This document shows, in pieces, positions 45,530 through 54,509 of a DNA stretch of 64,000 bases (position 1 is the stretch's first letter; every line of letters begins with the position of its first letter). Made by a program: the position numbers and the translations under genes. The stretch is from Halogranum amylolyticum (GTDB lineage Archaea > Halobacteriota > Halobacteria > Halobacteriales > Haloferacaceae), in the NCBI RefSeq assembly GCF_900110465.1, contig NZ_FODV01000004.1, forward strand, positions 272,108-336,107. Direction: 5' to 3'. The notes beneath the pieces were generated by a model. It saw only the letters and a list, made by a program, of their open reading frames with translations, did no database searches and was not told the origin of the DNA.

Positions 45530-46690
45530 ATGGACGCTCGGACGCGCGACTACCTCAAGGGGCGGTTCGGCGACTACTACCGGCGAGCGGTAGTGACGCC
45601 GCCGCCGGACGCCGACGCCCGGGAGTGGGGATACATCCCCTGGACGGCCGGGGCCGGGACGACGATGGTCCGCCACGAGTCGCTCCTCAACCTCGGCGAC
45701 ATCGGCGACTTCCTCGCGCGCGAAGCGCCGCGGCACGCCTACTTCTCTGCGGCGCGCTACACCGACCCGAGCGCGAACGCCATGAGCGCCAAGGGGTGGC
45801 GCTCCGCGGATCTGGTCTTCGACCTCGACGCCGACCACCTGCCGGCGATCGACCCCGAACAGACGAGTTACAAGGGGATGCTGACCGCCTGTAAGGGCGC
45901 TCTGCTCCGCCTCGTCGACATCCTCGGGGACGACTTCGCCTTCGATCACCTCGAGATCGTCTTCTCGGGCGGACGCGGGTATCACGTCCACGTCCGCGAC
46001 GAGAGCGTCCGCGAACTCGACAGCGAGGCCCGCCGCGAGATCGTCGACTACGTGCGGGCGATCGACCTCGACGTCGACGGTCTCGTCCGGACCCGTGCGG
46101 CCGGGCCGACGACGCAGCGCGTCCTCCGTACCGAAGGTGGCTGGGGGAAGCGGACCCACGACCGGCTCCTCGAGTTCGTCGCGGAACTCCAGTCGAGAGA
46201 CGAGGCGGAGGCACTCGACCGACTGCAGGAGCTCGACGGCATCGGCGAGGGACGCGCGACGACCATCCTCGGCGCGTTCGAACGCAACCCGGAGGCGATC
46301 GAGACCGGCAACGTCGAGGCGGGCGGTCCCGGACTGCGGATGCTGGTCGAGGCGCTGGCCCACGAAGTGATCGAGGGCCAGACCGCCCCGATCGACGAGC
46401 CGGTGACGACAGACATCCGACGGCTCATCCGCCTCCCCGGGAGTCTCCACGGCGGAACCGGACTGAAGGTACAGCGCATCGAGCGCGACGCGATCGACGA
46501 GTTCGACCCGCTCGTCGACGCCGTCCCCGAACGGTTCACGGGGGGCGAGATCGCCATCGAGGCGGACGAAGCGACGACGGTCGACCTGCTCGGGGAAAGG
46601 ACTAATATCGAACCGGGAGTCAACACGGTTCGTGAGTGTGTCGGCGTGTTTCTGATGGCACGCGGTGACGCGGAGAAGGCCCAAGAATGA
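45530..46690 (+). CDS. priS: DNA primase small (catalytic) subunit
   Basis: A 386-residue archaeo-eukaryotic primase catalytic subunit. The catalytic acidic motif VFDLDADHL includes D98 and D100, the RNA/NTP motif is SGGRGYHVHV near 145, and RLIRLPGSLHGGTGLKV is the third conserved block. A helix-hairpin-helix-like insert (LDGIGEGRATTIL) lies at about 235. The ATG is 30 bases after GACTAAACCC. It overlaps the GINS gene by ATGA. Confidence 0.94.
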   Translation: MDARTRDYLKGRFGDYYRRAVVTPPPDADAREWGYIPWTAGAGTTMVRHESLLNLGDIGDFLAREAPRHAYFSAARYTDPSANAMSAKGWRSADLVFDLDADHLPAIDPEQTSYKGMLTACKGALLRLVDILGDDFAFDHLEIVFSGGRGYHVHVRDESVRELDSEARREIVDYVRAIDLDVDGLVRTRAAGPTTQRVLRTEGGWGKRTHDRLLEFVAELQSRDEAEALDRLQELDGIGEGRATTILGAFERNPEAIETGNVEAGGPGLRMLVEALAHEVIEGQTAPIDEPVTTDIRRLIRLPGSLHGGTGLKVQRIERDAIDEFDPLVDAVPERFTGGEIAIEADEATTVDLLGERTNIEPGVNTVRECVGVFLMARGDAEKAQE

Positions 46691-47679
46691 ATCTCGACGA
46701 GCTGCGGACGGTCCAGTCGAAGGAACGACGGAAAGACAGCCTGCAGCATCTCCGCGACTCGTTCTACGGCGACGTCGCCGACTACATCGCGGAGCTGAAG
46801 GCAGAGCGGACGAACGCGGCCGAACAGGCCGACGACCCGTTCTCCTCGCCGGAGGTGTCGCGGCTGACCGACGAGATCGAGACGGCCGAGGAGGTCGTCG
46901 AGGCCGTCTACGAGCGTCGGGTCGGCAAGGTCGTCAAGCTCGCGAGCTTCGCCGCCGCCGACATGCCCGTCGACGAAGACGGGATGACGGCCGAGGAGCA
47001 GGCGCTCTTCGACGACCTCGTGACCCGAATCGAGACGAACAAGACGAACGTCCTCGACATCCTGGCCGGCAAGCAGCGGCCGGGCGACGTCGACACCGAC
47101 TCGCCGGCGGCGTCGGAGCCGTCGGACGCGACGTCGACGACGCCGGAGACGACGTCGGCGACGGAGCGACCGGAGACCGACCCGATGACGGAGTCGAACG
47201 CGGACTCGGCCGGCGTCCTCGCGGACGCGATGGGCGGTGACGACGACGGCGACGAGACGGTCGGCGACGTGTCCGAGACGGCGGCTCCCGAGCGGGCGGC
47301 GCAGTCCGAACAGGACCGATCCGCCGAGTCGGGACACACGCCGGTCGACCCCGAGGCGGCCCCACCAGGTGCGGTCTCGACTGCGGAGTCCGAGTCGTCG
47401 ACGACGGACCCGGAGTCGGTGGGGGCGACACGGACAGTCGAGGGGGAGTCCGAGGCGGCCGAGACGACGCAGACGACGAACCCGTCAGAGGCGGCCGAGA
47501 CGGTCGGCGACTCTGGGCTCGACACCGAGCGGACGACGGTCCGCATCACGCAGGACGTCGGGGCGATCTTCGGCGTCGACGAACGCGAGTACGACCTCGA
47601 GAAGGAGGACGTGGTGTCGCTGCCGACGACGAACGCCGACCCGCTCGTCGAGCGCGACGCCGCCGAGCGACTCGACTGA
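46687..47679 (+). CDS. DNA replication GINS protein (Gins51-type)
   Basis: A 330-residue GINS subunit for the CMG-like replicative helicase complex. N-terminal helical A-domain 1-about 130 (MNLDELRTVQSKERRKDSLQ). Residues about 135-280 are a long Glu/Thr/Ser/Asp-rich disordered linker, larger than in most archaea. The small C-terminal B-domain is TTVRITQDVGAIFGVDEREYD to the end. Overlap with priS is a conserved archaeal pairing. Confidence 0.9.
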   Translation: MNLDELRTVQSKERRKDSLQHLRDSFYGDVADYIAELKAERTNAAEQADDPFSSPEVSRLTDEIETAEEVVEAVYERRVGKVVKLASFAAADMPVDEDGMTAEEQALFDDLVTRIETNKTNVLDILAGKQRPGDVDTDSPAASEPSDATSTTPETTSATERPETDPMTESNADSAGVLADAMGGDDDGDETVGDVSETAAPERAAQSEQDRSAESGHTPVDPEAAPPGAVSTAESESSTTDPESVGATRTVEGESEAAETTQTTNPSEAAETVGDSGLDTERTTVRITQDVGAIFGVDEREYDLEKEDVVSLPTTNADPLVERDAAERLD

Positions 47680-47713
47680 GAAACGATTTGGTGCTCGGCC
47701 GTCATCGTTCGGT

Positions 47714-48169
47714 ATGCTCGACGTCGGCGACACCGCCCCCGAGTTCGAACTGCCCGACCAGTGCGGCGAGTCCGTCTCGCTCTCCGAGTTCCACGGCGAC
47801 CGCGTCGTCGTCTACTTCTACCCGCGTGCGGATACGCCGGGCTGTACCACCGAAGCCTGCGGATTCCGCGACAGCTTCGAGGCGTTCGAAGAACGAGGGG
47901 TGCACGTCCTCGGAATCAGCGACGACCCGGTCTCGGACCTCGACGCGTTCGCCGAGAAACACGACCTCCCGTTCACGCTGCTCTCCGACGAGTCCGGCGA
48001 AGTGGCGGCGGCCTACGACTCCTACGGCGAGAAGAACATGTTCGGGAACGTCTTCGACGGCGTCTTCCGCAACACGTACGTCGTCGGCCCGGACGGAACC
48101 GTCGAACGCGTCTACGAGGGTGTCTCGCCCGACGGCCACGCCGAGGAGATCCTCACGGACCTCGAGTGA
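47714..48169 (+). CDS. bcp: Peroxiredoxin (Bcp/PrxQ type)
   Basis: A 151-residue thiol peroxidase. Peroxidatic Cys 44 and the PrxQ-style resolving Cys 49 lie in ADTPGCTTEACGFRD. The start MLDVGDTAPEFELPDQCGES is typical. It reduces hydrogen and organic peroxides with a thioredoxin-like donor. The ATG at 47714 follows the GINS gene by 34 bases; a weak AT element (GATTTGG) precedes it. Confidence 0.93.
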   Translation: MLDVGDTAPEFELPDQCGESVSLSEFHGDRVVVYFYPRADTPGCTTEACGFRDSFEAFEERGVHVLGISDDPVSDLDAFAEKHDLPFTLLSDESGEVAAAYDSYGEKNMFGNVFDGVFRNTYVVGPDGTVERVYEGVSPDGHAEEILTDLE

Positions 48170-48369
48170 GACGTGTCGACGTGCCGCACCGCTCGTGCGT
48201 CACCGTCGATCGGCGGTGTTCGTCGCGGCGCTCTCCGACCGCTCCGGAACACACCACGTTTCCGGTGAAAGAAACTTGTCACTAGTTGTCCGTTTGTCGA
48301 CGACGGCACCGTGACAGTACTGCGCCGTCGCCGGCGTTCCACCTCACGGGACCGGAAGGGAAGAACCCC

Positions 48370-49416
48370 TCAGTAGCCGCGCGTGACGAGGTAGTCGGCG
48401 ATGTCACAGAGCAGGTCGCGCGCCTCGTTGTCCGGGAGGACGTCGAGCCGTTCTTTGCTCTGTTCGGTCAGATCGTGGGCCGTCTGGCGGGCGTAGTCGA
48501 TGCTACCGACGTCTTCGAGTCGTGCGACGGCGTCCTCGATCTCGGCCTCGGTGACGGTCTCGACGCTCTCGCTGTCGACGAGGGCGTCGACGTCGAGACC
48601 CTGCTGACGGGCGTGGAGCGTGATGAGCGTCTCCTTGTTCTCGACGATGTCGGATCCGCGCTGCTTGCCGAGTTTGTCGCTCGGAACGGTCAGATCAAGC
48701 ACGTCGTCTTGGATCTGGAACGCGCGGCCGGAGTCGATGCCGTAGTTGTAGAGCGCCTCGACGACGTCGTCGTCCGCGCCGAGCAGGATAGCCGGGATGG
48801 CCGCGGCCGCGCCGTAGAGGACGGCCGTCTTGTGCTCGACCATGTCGAGGTACTCCTCGGGGAGCACGTCGGTCTCGGACTCGAACTGAACGTCGAGCGC
48901 CTGCCCCTCACAGATCTGCGTGCAGGTGCTCGCGAGCATCCGCATCGCTTCGAGTCCGTGCTCGGGACGAGCGCCGGTCTCGGTCATGATCTCGAACGCC
49001 TTCGAGTAGAGCGTGTCGCCCGCGAGGATGGCCGTCTCCGTGTCGTAGGCCTTGTGTACCGCGGGAACGCCCCGACGAAGGTCGTCGTCGTCCATGATGT
49101 CGTCGTGGATGAGCGTAAAGGACTGGATGACCTCCAGACTCACGGCGGCGGCCATCACGTCGACCTCGGTGTCGTCGACGGCGGGGAACGACCGATAGTC
49201 CGCCGACAGCGGTGCGACGTCAGCGATCGCCTCGGCCGCGAGCAGCGACACCGTCGGGCGGAGTCGCTTCCCGCCGGCCTTCAGGAGATAGCGCGCCGCC
49301 TCGTAGAGACGTTCGGGCTCCGCCATCGGGAGATCCTCGTCGATGGCTGCGTTGACCAGTTCGCGGCGCTCGCCGACTGCGGCGAGCACCCGTTCTTCCG
49401 TCGCTTCGGAGCTCAT
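48370..49416 (-). CDS. idsA: Polyprenyl (geranylgeranyl/farnesylgeranyl) diphosphate synthase
   Basis: A 348-residue trans-prenyltransferase for archaeal lipid chains. FARM is DDIMDDDDLRRG near 105, SARM is FQIQDDVLDL near 235; GGKRLRP near 50 binds isopentenyl diphosphate. Product length is not determinable from sequence alone. The ATG at 49416 overlaps the RNase J stop (TGATG), a linkage between isoprenoid synthesis and RNase J that recurs in archaea. Confidence 0.93.
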   Translation of the reverse strand: MSSEATEERVLAAVGERRELVNAAIDEDLPMAEPERLYEAARYLLKAGGKRLRPTVSLLAAEAIADVAPLSADYRSFPAVDDTEVDVMAAAVSLEVIQSFTLIHDDIMDDDDLRRGVPAVHKAYDTETAILAGDTLYSKAFEIMTETGARPEHGLEAMRMLASTCTQICEGQALDVQFESETDVLPEEYLDMVEHKTAVLYGAAAAIPAILLGADDDVVEALYNYGIDSGRAFQIQDDVLDLTVPSDKLGKQRGSDIVENKETLITLHARQQGLDVDALVDSESVETVTEAEIEDAVARLEDVGSIDYARQTAHDLTEQSKERLDVLPDNEARDLLCDIADYLVTRGY

Positions 49417-50768
49417 CACTCTACGAGCTGGATCATGTTGCCGTTGCTCGTCACGTGGATGTCTCGCCCCAGTTCGTATCCCTGCGACTCACAGAGGTTC
49501 ACGTACGGCGCGAACCCCTTCATGTTCTGGTGGGCGGGGATGACGTGCTTCGGCTGCAGCGCGTCGAGCATCTGGTAGTGACCCTCCTCGCGCAGGTGGC
49601 CGGAGACGTGGATGTCGTCGTAGATGCGTGCGCCCTGCATCTTCAGGAGCTTCTCCGACTGGTAGCGCTGCCCCTCGTTGGTCGGTTCCGGGATGACACG
49701 GGCGCTGAAGATGACCTTGTCGCCGTCGTCCAGTTCGTACGGGGTCTCGCCGCGGCCCATCCGGGTGAGCATCGCGCGCGGTTCTCCCTGATGACCCGTG
49801 ACGATGGGCAGGAAGTTCTCCTTGCCCTCTTTCATGATGCGCTTGAACGTGCGGTCGACGGACTTGCGGTGGCCGTACATCCCCAGATCGTCCGGGAAGT
49901 CGACGAAGTTCAGGCGCTCTGCGGTGCCGGAGTACTTCTCCATCGAGCGACCGAGAAGCACCGGCTGACGGCCGATGTCCTGGGCGAACTCGACGAGCGA
50001 GGTCACACGGGCGATGTGCGAGGAGAACGTCGTCGCGACGATACCGCCGTCGTAGTCCTCGACGGACTGCATGACGTCCTTGAGGTGGCGACGGGCGACG
50101 GACTCCGATGGCGTGCGGCCCTTGCGACCGGCGTTCGTACAGTCCTCGATGTAGGCGAGGACGCCCTCTCCCTCGCGGCCGATCTCACGGAACCGGTCCA
50201 TGTCGATGGGGTCGCCGATGACCGGCGTGTGGTCCATCCGCTTGTCGAGGCCGTAGACGACCGCACCCTCCGGCGTGTGGAGGACGGGGTTGATGGCGTC
50301 GATGATGGAGTGGGTGACGTTGACGAACTCGAGGTCGACCTCTCCGGAGTCGCCGATGGACATCGTCTCACCGGCGCTCATCTTCACGAGGTCGTTCTCG
50401 ACGTTGAACTTGTTCTCCCCCTGGATCTGCTGTTTCACCAGTTCGATGGTGAACGGGGAGGCGACGATGGGGGCGTCGTAGCGGTGGGCCAGTTTGGAGA
50501 TGGCACCGATGTGGTCGAGGTGGCCGTGTGTGGGGACGATCGCCTGGACGTCGCCCTCGAGGTCGCTCATGACCCGGTCGTCCGGGATGGCGCCCATGTC
50601 GATCAGGTCGAGACTGTGCATCTTCTCGGTTTCGACGTTGTCGTGGATGAGAACCTGCGAGAGGTTCAGACCCATGTCGAAGACGACGACGTCGTCACCG
50701 GCACGGACGGCAGTCATCTGCCGTCCGACTTCTTCGTAGCCGCCGATGGTTGCAATTTCGATTTCCAT
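49416..50768 (-). CDS. rnj: Archaeal RNase J (beta-CASP metallo-beta-lactamase exoribonuclease)
   Basis: A 450-residue nuclease. Zinc motif HGHLDH at 81-86, later VNVTHSI and beta-CASP motifs ([27 protein letters not shown]). It degrades 5'-monophosphate RNA from the 5' end. The ATG at 50768 is preferred to one at 50825 because [15 protein letters not shown] matches the family start. A GTTTTTAACACC promoter near 50955 implies a leader of about 150 bases, unusual here. Confidence 0.92.
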   Translation of the reverse strand: MEIEIATIGGYEEVGRQMTAVRAGDDVVVFDMGLNLSQVLIHDNVETEKMHSLDLIDMGAIPDDRVMSDLEGDVQAIVPTHGHLDHIGAISKLAHRYDAPIVASPFTIELVKQQIQGENKFNVENDLVKMSAGETMSIGDSGEVDLEFVNVTHSIIDAINPVLHTPEGAVVYGLDKRMDHTPVIGDPIDMDRFREIGREGEGVLAYIEDCTNAGRKGRTPSESVARRHLKDVMQSVEDYDGGIVATTFSSHIARVTSLVEFAQDIGRQPVLLGRSMEKYSGTAERLNFVDFPDDLGMYGHRKSVDRTFKRIMKEGKENFLPIVTGHQGEPRAMLTRMGRGETPYELDDGDKVIFSARVIPEPTNEGQRYQSEKLLKMQGARIYDDIHVSGHLREEGHYQMLDALQPKHVIPAHQNMKGFAPYVNLCESQGYELGRDIHVTSNGNMIQLVE

Positions 50769-50960
50769 GGTTTGATCGTTTCCGAGCATCGAAACGCCAC
50801 AGACGTGGCAGGGGTGCTCACTCAAATCCGCAGTACGGGGGCCAACGGCCCCGGCGTCTTACAGCGCGTCGGTCGGTGGACCCCGCTGTGTGGCACGTCG
50901 GCCACACATTACCCGCGGGCGTATGGTACTGGGGCCTACACGCTGGGGTGTTAAAAACTG
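50769..50960 (-). promoter_or_regulatory. Long leader and promoter region of RNase J
   Basis: A TATA-like GTTTTTAACACC (about 50951-50962, minus strand) is far upstream of the rnj ATG. Between them lies a GC hairpin: GGGGCC pairs with GGCCCC around 50838-50855, and other paired GC stretches. The leader could be structured and regulatory, or the true promoter could be weak and closer to the gene. Confidence 0.35.
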
Positions 50961-51062
50961 CTTGGGTTGGAGAACTGCGAGTGAACACACCCCGTGGGAA
51001 GCGTCGTGTCGCCGTCGGTCTGAGCAGAAGACATATACCGTCTCTGGAGACCAACTCAATGT

Positions 51063-51716
51063 ATGACAGGTTCCCGTCGGTCGTTCCTCCACGCCCTCAG
51101 TATCGGATCCGCTGGTCTCACAGCCGGTTGTCTCGGCTCCGAGTCGGTCGTTCAACAGTTTGGTAGTGACGACGAAGCGGACGCGTCGTCGGTTCCAGCA
51201 GAACCACAGACGAAACCGGGCGAAGCAGACACGCTCGTCGCAGAACACGCAGTTACCGACGAGAACCTCACGTATCTGCCCGACGAGCACGCCGTGCAGT
51301 ACATCGCGATGTGGCGGCACACGAACCGCGAGGAAGTCGAAGAAGGCGAGAAGCCGGAGCGAAAGCCGGTCTACGAGACGAAACCGTTCGACGAGTGGGC
51401 AGAGACAGAGTGTCGGTTCGTCGCGTCCCGTGCAGCCAAGGAGACCGTAATCGACCGGTTGGACTCCGATGAGAACGGCTTGGGCGCAGGAGTGAGTTCG
51501 GCAGTTCCGGGCTACGAAGACGAACTCGTCGCCACTATCAACCTTCAGTGGACACTGGACCGCGACGGGACAGTCGTCGCCGAACCCACCGTCACGCTCG
51601 ACCGAGTCGTCGCGGCCACACCGAAGACCGTGGAGGCGACCGTCTCGCTCGCAGAACGCGAACACACCTGCACCGTCCCGATCGTCGTGCGCGAGGCTGT
51701 GATGCGGTACAACTGA
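51063..51716 (+). CDS. Tat-exported lipoprotein, unknown function
   Basis: A 217-residue secreted protein. Twin-arginine SRRSFL at 4-9, a short hydrophobic region, and a lipobox LTAGC with Cys 23. The mature part is acidic, starts with a Ser/Asp linker and is rich in beta strands without a recognised domain. An ACATATACC box about 30 bases upstream fits the ATG. Divergent from the rnj operon. Confidence 0.75.
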   Translation: MTGSRRSFLHALSIGSAGLTAGCLGSESVVQQFGSDDEADASSVPAEPQTKPGEADTLVAEHAVTDENLTYLPDEHAVQYIAMWRHTNREEVEEGEKPERKPVYETKPFDEWAETECRFVASRAAKETVIDRLDSDENGLGAGVSSAVPGYEDELVATINLQWTLDRDGTVVAEPTVTLDRVVAATPKTVEATVSLAEREHTCTVPIVVREAVMRYN

Positions 51717-51771
51717 TTCGACTCCCATCCGCATCCGTAATGGCTTTGAGTCGGCCTGCCAAGGCCTATCT

Positions 51772-52098
51772 ATGAGCGCCGACTGGCCACACGACCCCGA
51801 CGGCGAAGAGGGCAGCGAGGGAATGCGCAAGTACGGCCACGCCGTCATCGCCAAGAAGATCGACGAGGACGAGGACTTCCCGCTGGACCGCGACGAGTTC
51901 GTCGCGGAGTACGGCGAGGACCCCATCCGCATCGACTACGAGACGGTCGTCCCGATGAAGGATATCTTCGCACACGTCGACCAGGAAGAGTACGTCGACT
52001 TCCCGGATCTCCACAAGGCGCTGGGTCGCGCGATGCGCGCACAGGGCTACTGGTTCTACGAGGGTGCCGACAAGTTCGTCAAGAACACCACCGCTTGA
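51772..52098 (+). CDS. DUF5785 family protein
   Basis: A 108-residue acidic protein starting MSADWPHDPDGEEGSEGMRK. Strongly conserved-looking segments (YGHAVIAKKIDEDEDFPL; IFAHVDQEEYVDFPDLH; AQGYWFYEGADKFV) match DUF5785 as I recall it. No catalytic motif known. Its stop is separated by one base from the convergent udk stop. Confidence 0.85.
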   Translation: MSADWPHDPDGEEGSEGMRKYGHAVIAKKIDEDEDFPLDRDEFVAEYGEDPIRIDYETVVPMKDIFAHVDQEEYVDFPDLHKALGRAMRAQGYWFYEGADKFVKNTTA

Positions 52099-52099
52099 G

Positions 52100-52795
52100 C
52101 TAGTCTTCCGACGTTTCGACGCCGACGTTCTCGCTGAGTTCCTTCTCGAAGTCTCGACGCTCCCAGTCGCGACTGGTCTCGCCGGCCGCCTCCGCCTGCA
52201 CCTTCTCCTCCAGCAGGTTGACCGCGACGCTGTTTGCCCCCTCGGGGATGATGAGGTCGGCGTGTTTCTTCGAGGGTTCGATGAACTGCTCGTGCATCGG
52301 CTTCACCGTCGAGAGATACTGGTTCATCACGCCCTCCAGGTCCCGCTCCCGCTCGATGACGTCCCGCTGGATGCGCCGGAGGATGCGCACGTCAGCGTCC
52401 GTCTCGACGTAGAGACAGAGATCCATCATGTCGTTTATCTCCTCGTCGTACAGCGCGAGGATGCCCTCGAGGATGATGACGTCCGTCGGTTCGACGTGGA
52501 CGCACTCGTCTCTCCGGTTGTGGATCGAGAAGTCGTACTGGGGCATCTCGACGGCGCGACCCTCCAGCAGGTCGGTCAGCTGTTCCCGGAGGAGCTCCCA
52601 CTCGAACGCCGAGGGGTGGTCGTAGTTGACCGCCTCGCGTTCCTCTATCTCCAGATGGCTGAGGTCCTCGTAATAGTTGTCCAGCGGGATGCGCGTAACC
52701 GACTCGCCGACGTTCTCGGTGATGAGTCGCGCCACCGTCGTCTTGCCGGCTCCGGTCCCACCCGCGATGCCGATGACGAACGACGGGATGGTCAT
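52100..52795 (-). CDS. udk: Uridine kinase
   Basis: A 231-residue P-loop nucleoside kinase. Walker A GIAGGTGAGKTTVAR at 9-23, substrate loop DNYYEDLSHLEIEERE, lid region RRIQRDVIERERDLEGV. It phosphorylates uridine and cytidine for salvage. The ATG at 52795 lies about 28 bases after GTTCAAAC. Length matches bacterial Udk. Confidence 0.93.
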   Translation of the reverse strand: MTIPSFVIGIAGGTGAGKTTVARLITENVGESVTRIPLDNYYEDLSHLEIEEREAVNYDHPSAFEWELLREQLTDLLEGRAVEMPQYDFSIHNRRDECVHVEPTDVIILEGILALYDEEINDMMDLCLYVETDADVRILRRIQRDVIERERDLEGVMNQYLSTVKPMHEQFIEPSKKHADLIIPEGANSVAVNLLEEKVQAEAAGETSRDWERRDFEKELSENVGVETSED

Positions 52796-52974
52796 GTCGT
52801 GGAGACTGCGCCGAATCCGTTTGAACCTACTGTTTCGGTTCATCCGTGGGTCGGCGTCGCAGACCGCCGGACGAGCGGCCGTCTCCGGCCGCCGCTTCCA
52901 TGGCACACGAGACCACAGACCACTCGCCGAGTGATTCAGTAGCTCTTATCACATACTGGACGCACTCCACAAAC

Positions 52975-53778
52975 GTGACGAACACGCAGCTGACGCACCT
53001 CCAGCTCGACAACTACGGCCCGTGGACCGTGACGCCGGAACCGCGGAGAGAGATGGACCTCCAGACGCTCCAGTCGCGACTGTTCGCGGACGTCGCGCAG
53101 TTCGTCGGCGGCTACGGCGGCTACGTCTTCCCGACACGGTACGACAACCTCGTGGCCGTCACGAACGGTCTCGACCGTCGCGCACACGAGTCGCTCCAGG
53201 AGTCGCTCGACAACCGCTACCCGATCACCGTGAGCCTCGGTATCGGGACCGGTCGTCGACCGGCCGACGCCCTCGACGCAGCCAGTACTCATCTCCACGA
53301 GGCGGGGAGTGCACAGGACGGCGACCGGACCCAAGTGTTCGGCGGCGACCCGCTCGCCGAGTCCGTTCGGAGCGACGAGGACCTCGAAGTAGCCCACTTC
53401 GACGTCGACGACGCGACCGACGTCTACACCGACCGGCTGAACGAGTACGACGCCTACCTCGCCATCGAGCGCGGCTACTCGGCGCTCGCACGGTATCTCC
53501 GCGAGGAACACGGTGCGCTCGCCTTCTTCGCCGGCGGCGACAACGTCGTCGCCGTCTGCCCGGCGCTGTCGGACCGTGACTACCACGACGCCATCGACCA
53601 CGTCCGCGAGACGGCGAGCGTCGACCTCAAAGTCGGCGTCGGGGCGGGATACACCGCACAGGAGGCGGGAATGAAGGCCAAACACGCCCTCGAACACTGT
53701 CGAGAGGAACAAGTCCCGGTCGTCCGCGACGAGGGCGGCGAGCGTCCGAAGCTACAGATAGCGTCTCTCGACCCATAA
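52975..53778 (+). CDS. gch3: GTP cyclohydrolase III (ArfA-type)
   Basis: A 267-residue enzyme that opens GTP to the formylamino-pyrimidine FAPy in archaeal riboflavin and F420 synthesis. Start VTNTQLTHLQLDNYGPWTVT, then EPRREMDLQTLQSRLFAD, and two GGDN-like repeats related to adenylyl cyclases (PTRYDNLVAVTNG; FFAGGDNVVAVCP). GTG at 52975 with CTCTTATC about 29 bases upstream. Monocistronic. Confidence 0.93.
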   Translation: MTNTQLTHLQLDNYGPWTVTPEPRREMDLQTLQSRLFADVAQFVGGYGGYVFPTRYDNLVAVTNGLDRRAHESLQESLDNRYPITVSLGIGTGRRPADALDAASTHLHEAGSAQDGDRTQVFGGDPLAESVRSDEDLEVAHFDVDDATDVYTDRLNEYDAYLAIERGYSALARYLREEHGALAFFAGGDNVVAVCPALSDRDYHDAIDHVRETASVDLKVGVGAGYTAQEAGMKAKHALEHCREEQVPVVRDEGGERPKLQIASLDP

Positions 53779-53824
53779 GCCTGCTGGAGGTAGCTTTTAG
53801 CTCCGCTCGCGCCAACTTTCGAGC

Positions 53825-54388
53825 ATGCGTGAGAATATCACTGTTCGCGATATCATCGGGATGGAGTACGTCGGGGTGAGCGAGTCGGATACGGTGGAGG
53901 CCGCGGCCGAACTGATGCTCGAAGAGGACGCCGACACGGTGGTCGTCCTCCGTGGACGGGAGCCGGTGGGGATGCTAACGTGTCGGGACGCGCTGTCGAC
54001 GTTACTGACCGACGACGGCGCTGCCGACCGGCCGGTGTCGGAGGTGATGTCCGAGACCGCTCCACGGATCACGACGCTCGCGGACGTCGACGAGGCCGCC
54101 GACGTCATGTTCTCCGAGCCGACGAGTCGCCTGTTCGTCTTCGACGACGGCGAGTTCGTCGGCCTGCTCACCGAGCGCGAGGTGATGGCGGCGACGTCGT
54201 CGCGGGCGGTCGACCGGGGGTTCGACGCGGAGGCGAACGAACCGGAACTCCGCGCCGACGGGTCGGAGGTCGAAGCCGAGGTCAGCGAGTTCTCCACGCA
54301 GAGCATCTGTGAGGTCTGTGGCTCACTCGTTCGCGACCTCTCGAACATGAACGGACAGCTCATCTGTGCGGACTGTCGCGAAGTCTGA
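53825..54388 (+). CDS. CBS-domain protein with C-terminal zinc ribbon
   Basis: A 187-residue protein. Two CBS motifs cover about residues 5-125 (DIIGMEYVGVSESDTVEAAA; VMSETAPRITTLADVDEAAD). An acidic linker leads to a small zinc ribbon with CEVCG and CADC. Such CBS/zinc-ribbon proteins are frequent in haloarchaea and likely bind adenylate ligands. CTTTTAGC about 28 bases upstream marks the promoter. Confidence 0.85.
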   Translation: MRENITVRDIIGMEYVGVSESDTVEAAAELMLEEDADTVVVLRGREPVGMLTCRDALSTLLTDDGAADRPVSEVMSETAPRITTLADVDEAADVMFSEPTSRLFVFDDGEFVGLLTEREVMAATSSRAVDRGFDAEANEPELRADGSEVEAEVSEFSTQSICEVCGSLVRDLSNMNGQLICADCREV

Positions 54389-54509
54389 TCGCTTTCGGTA
54401 GACATCTCTGCACAGTGATGTTAATTTTCGGCTATCAGGGCCTGAATCGACCACCTGACCAGGGTTCACGAGAGATAGGTTTATAAACTGTACATCCCAC
54501 CATGCGGGT

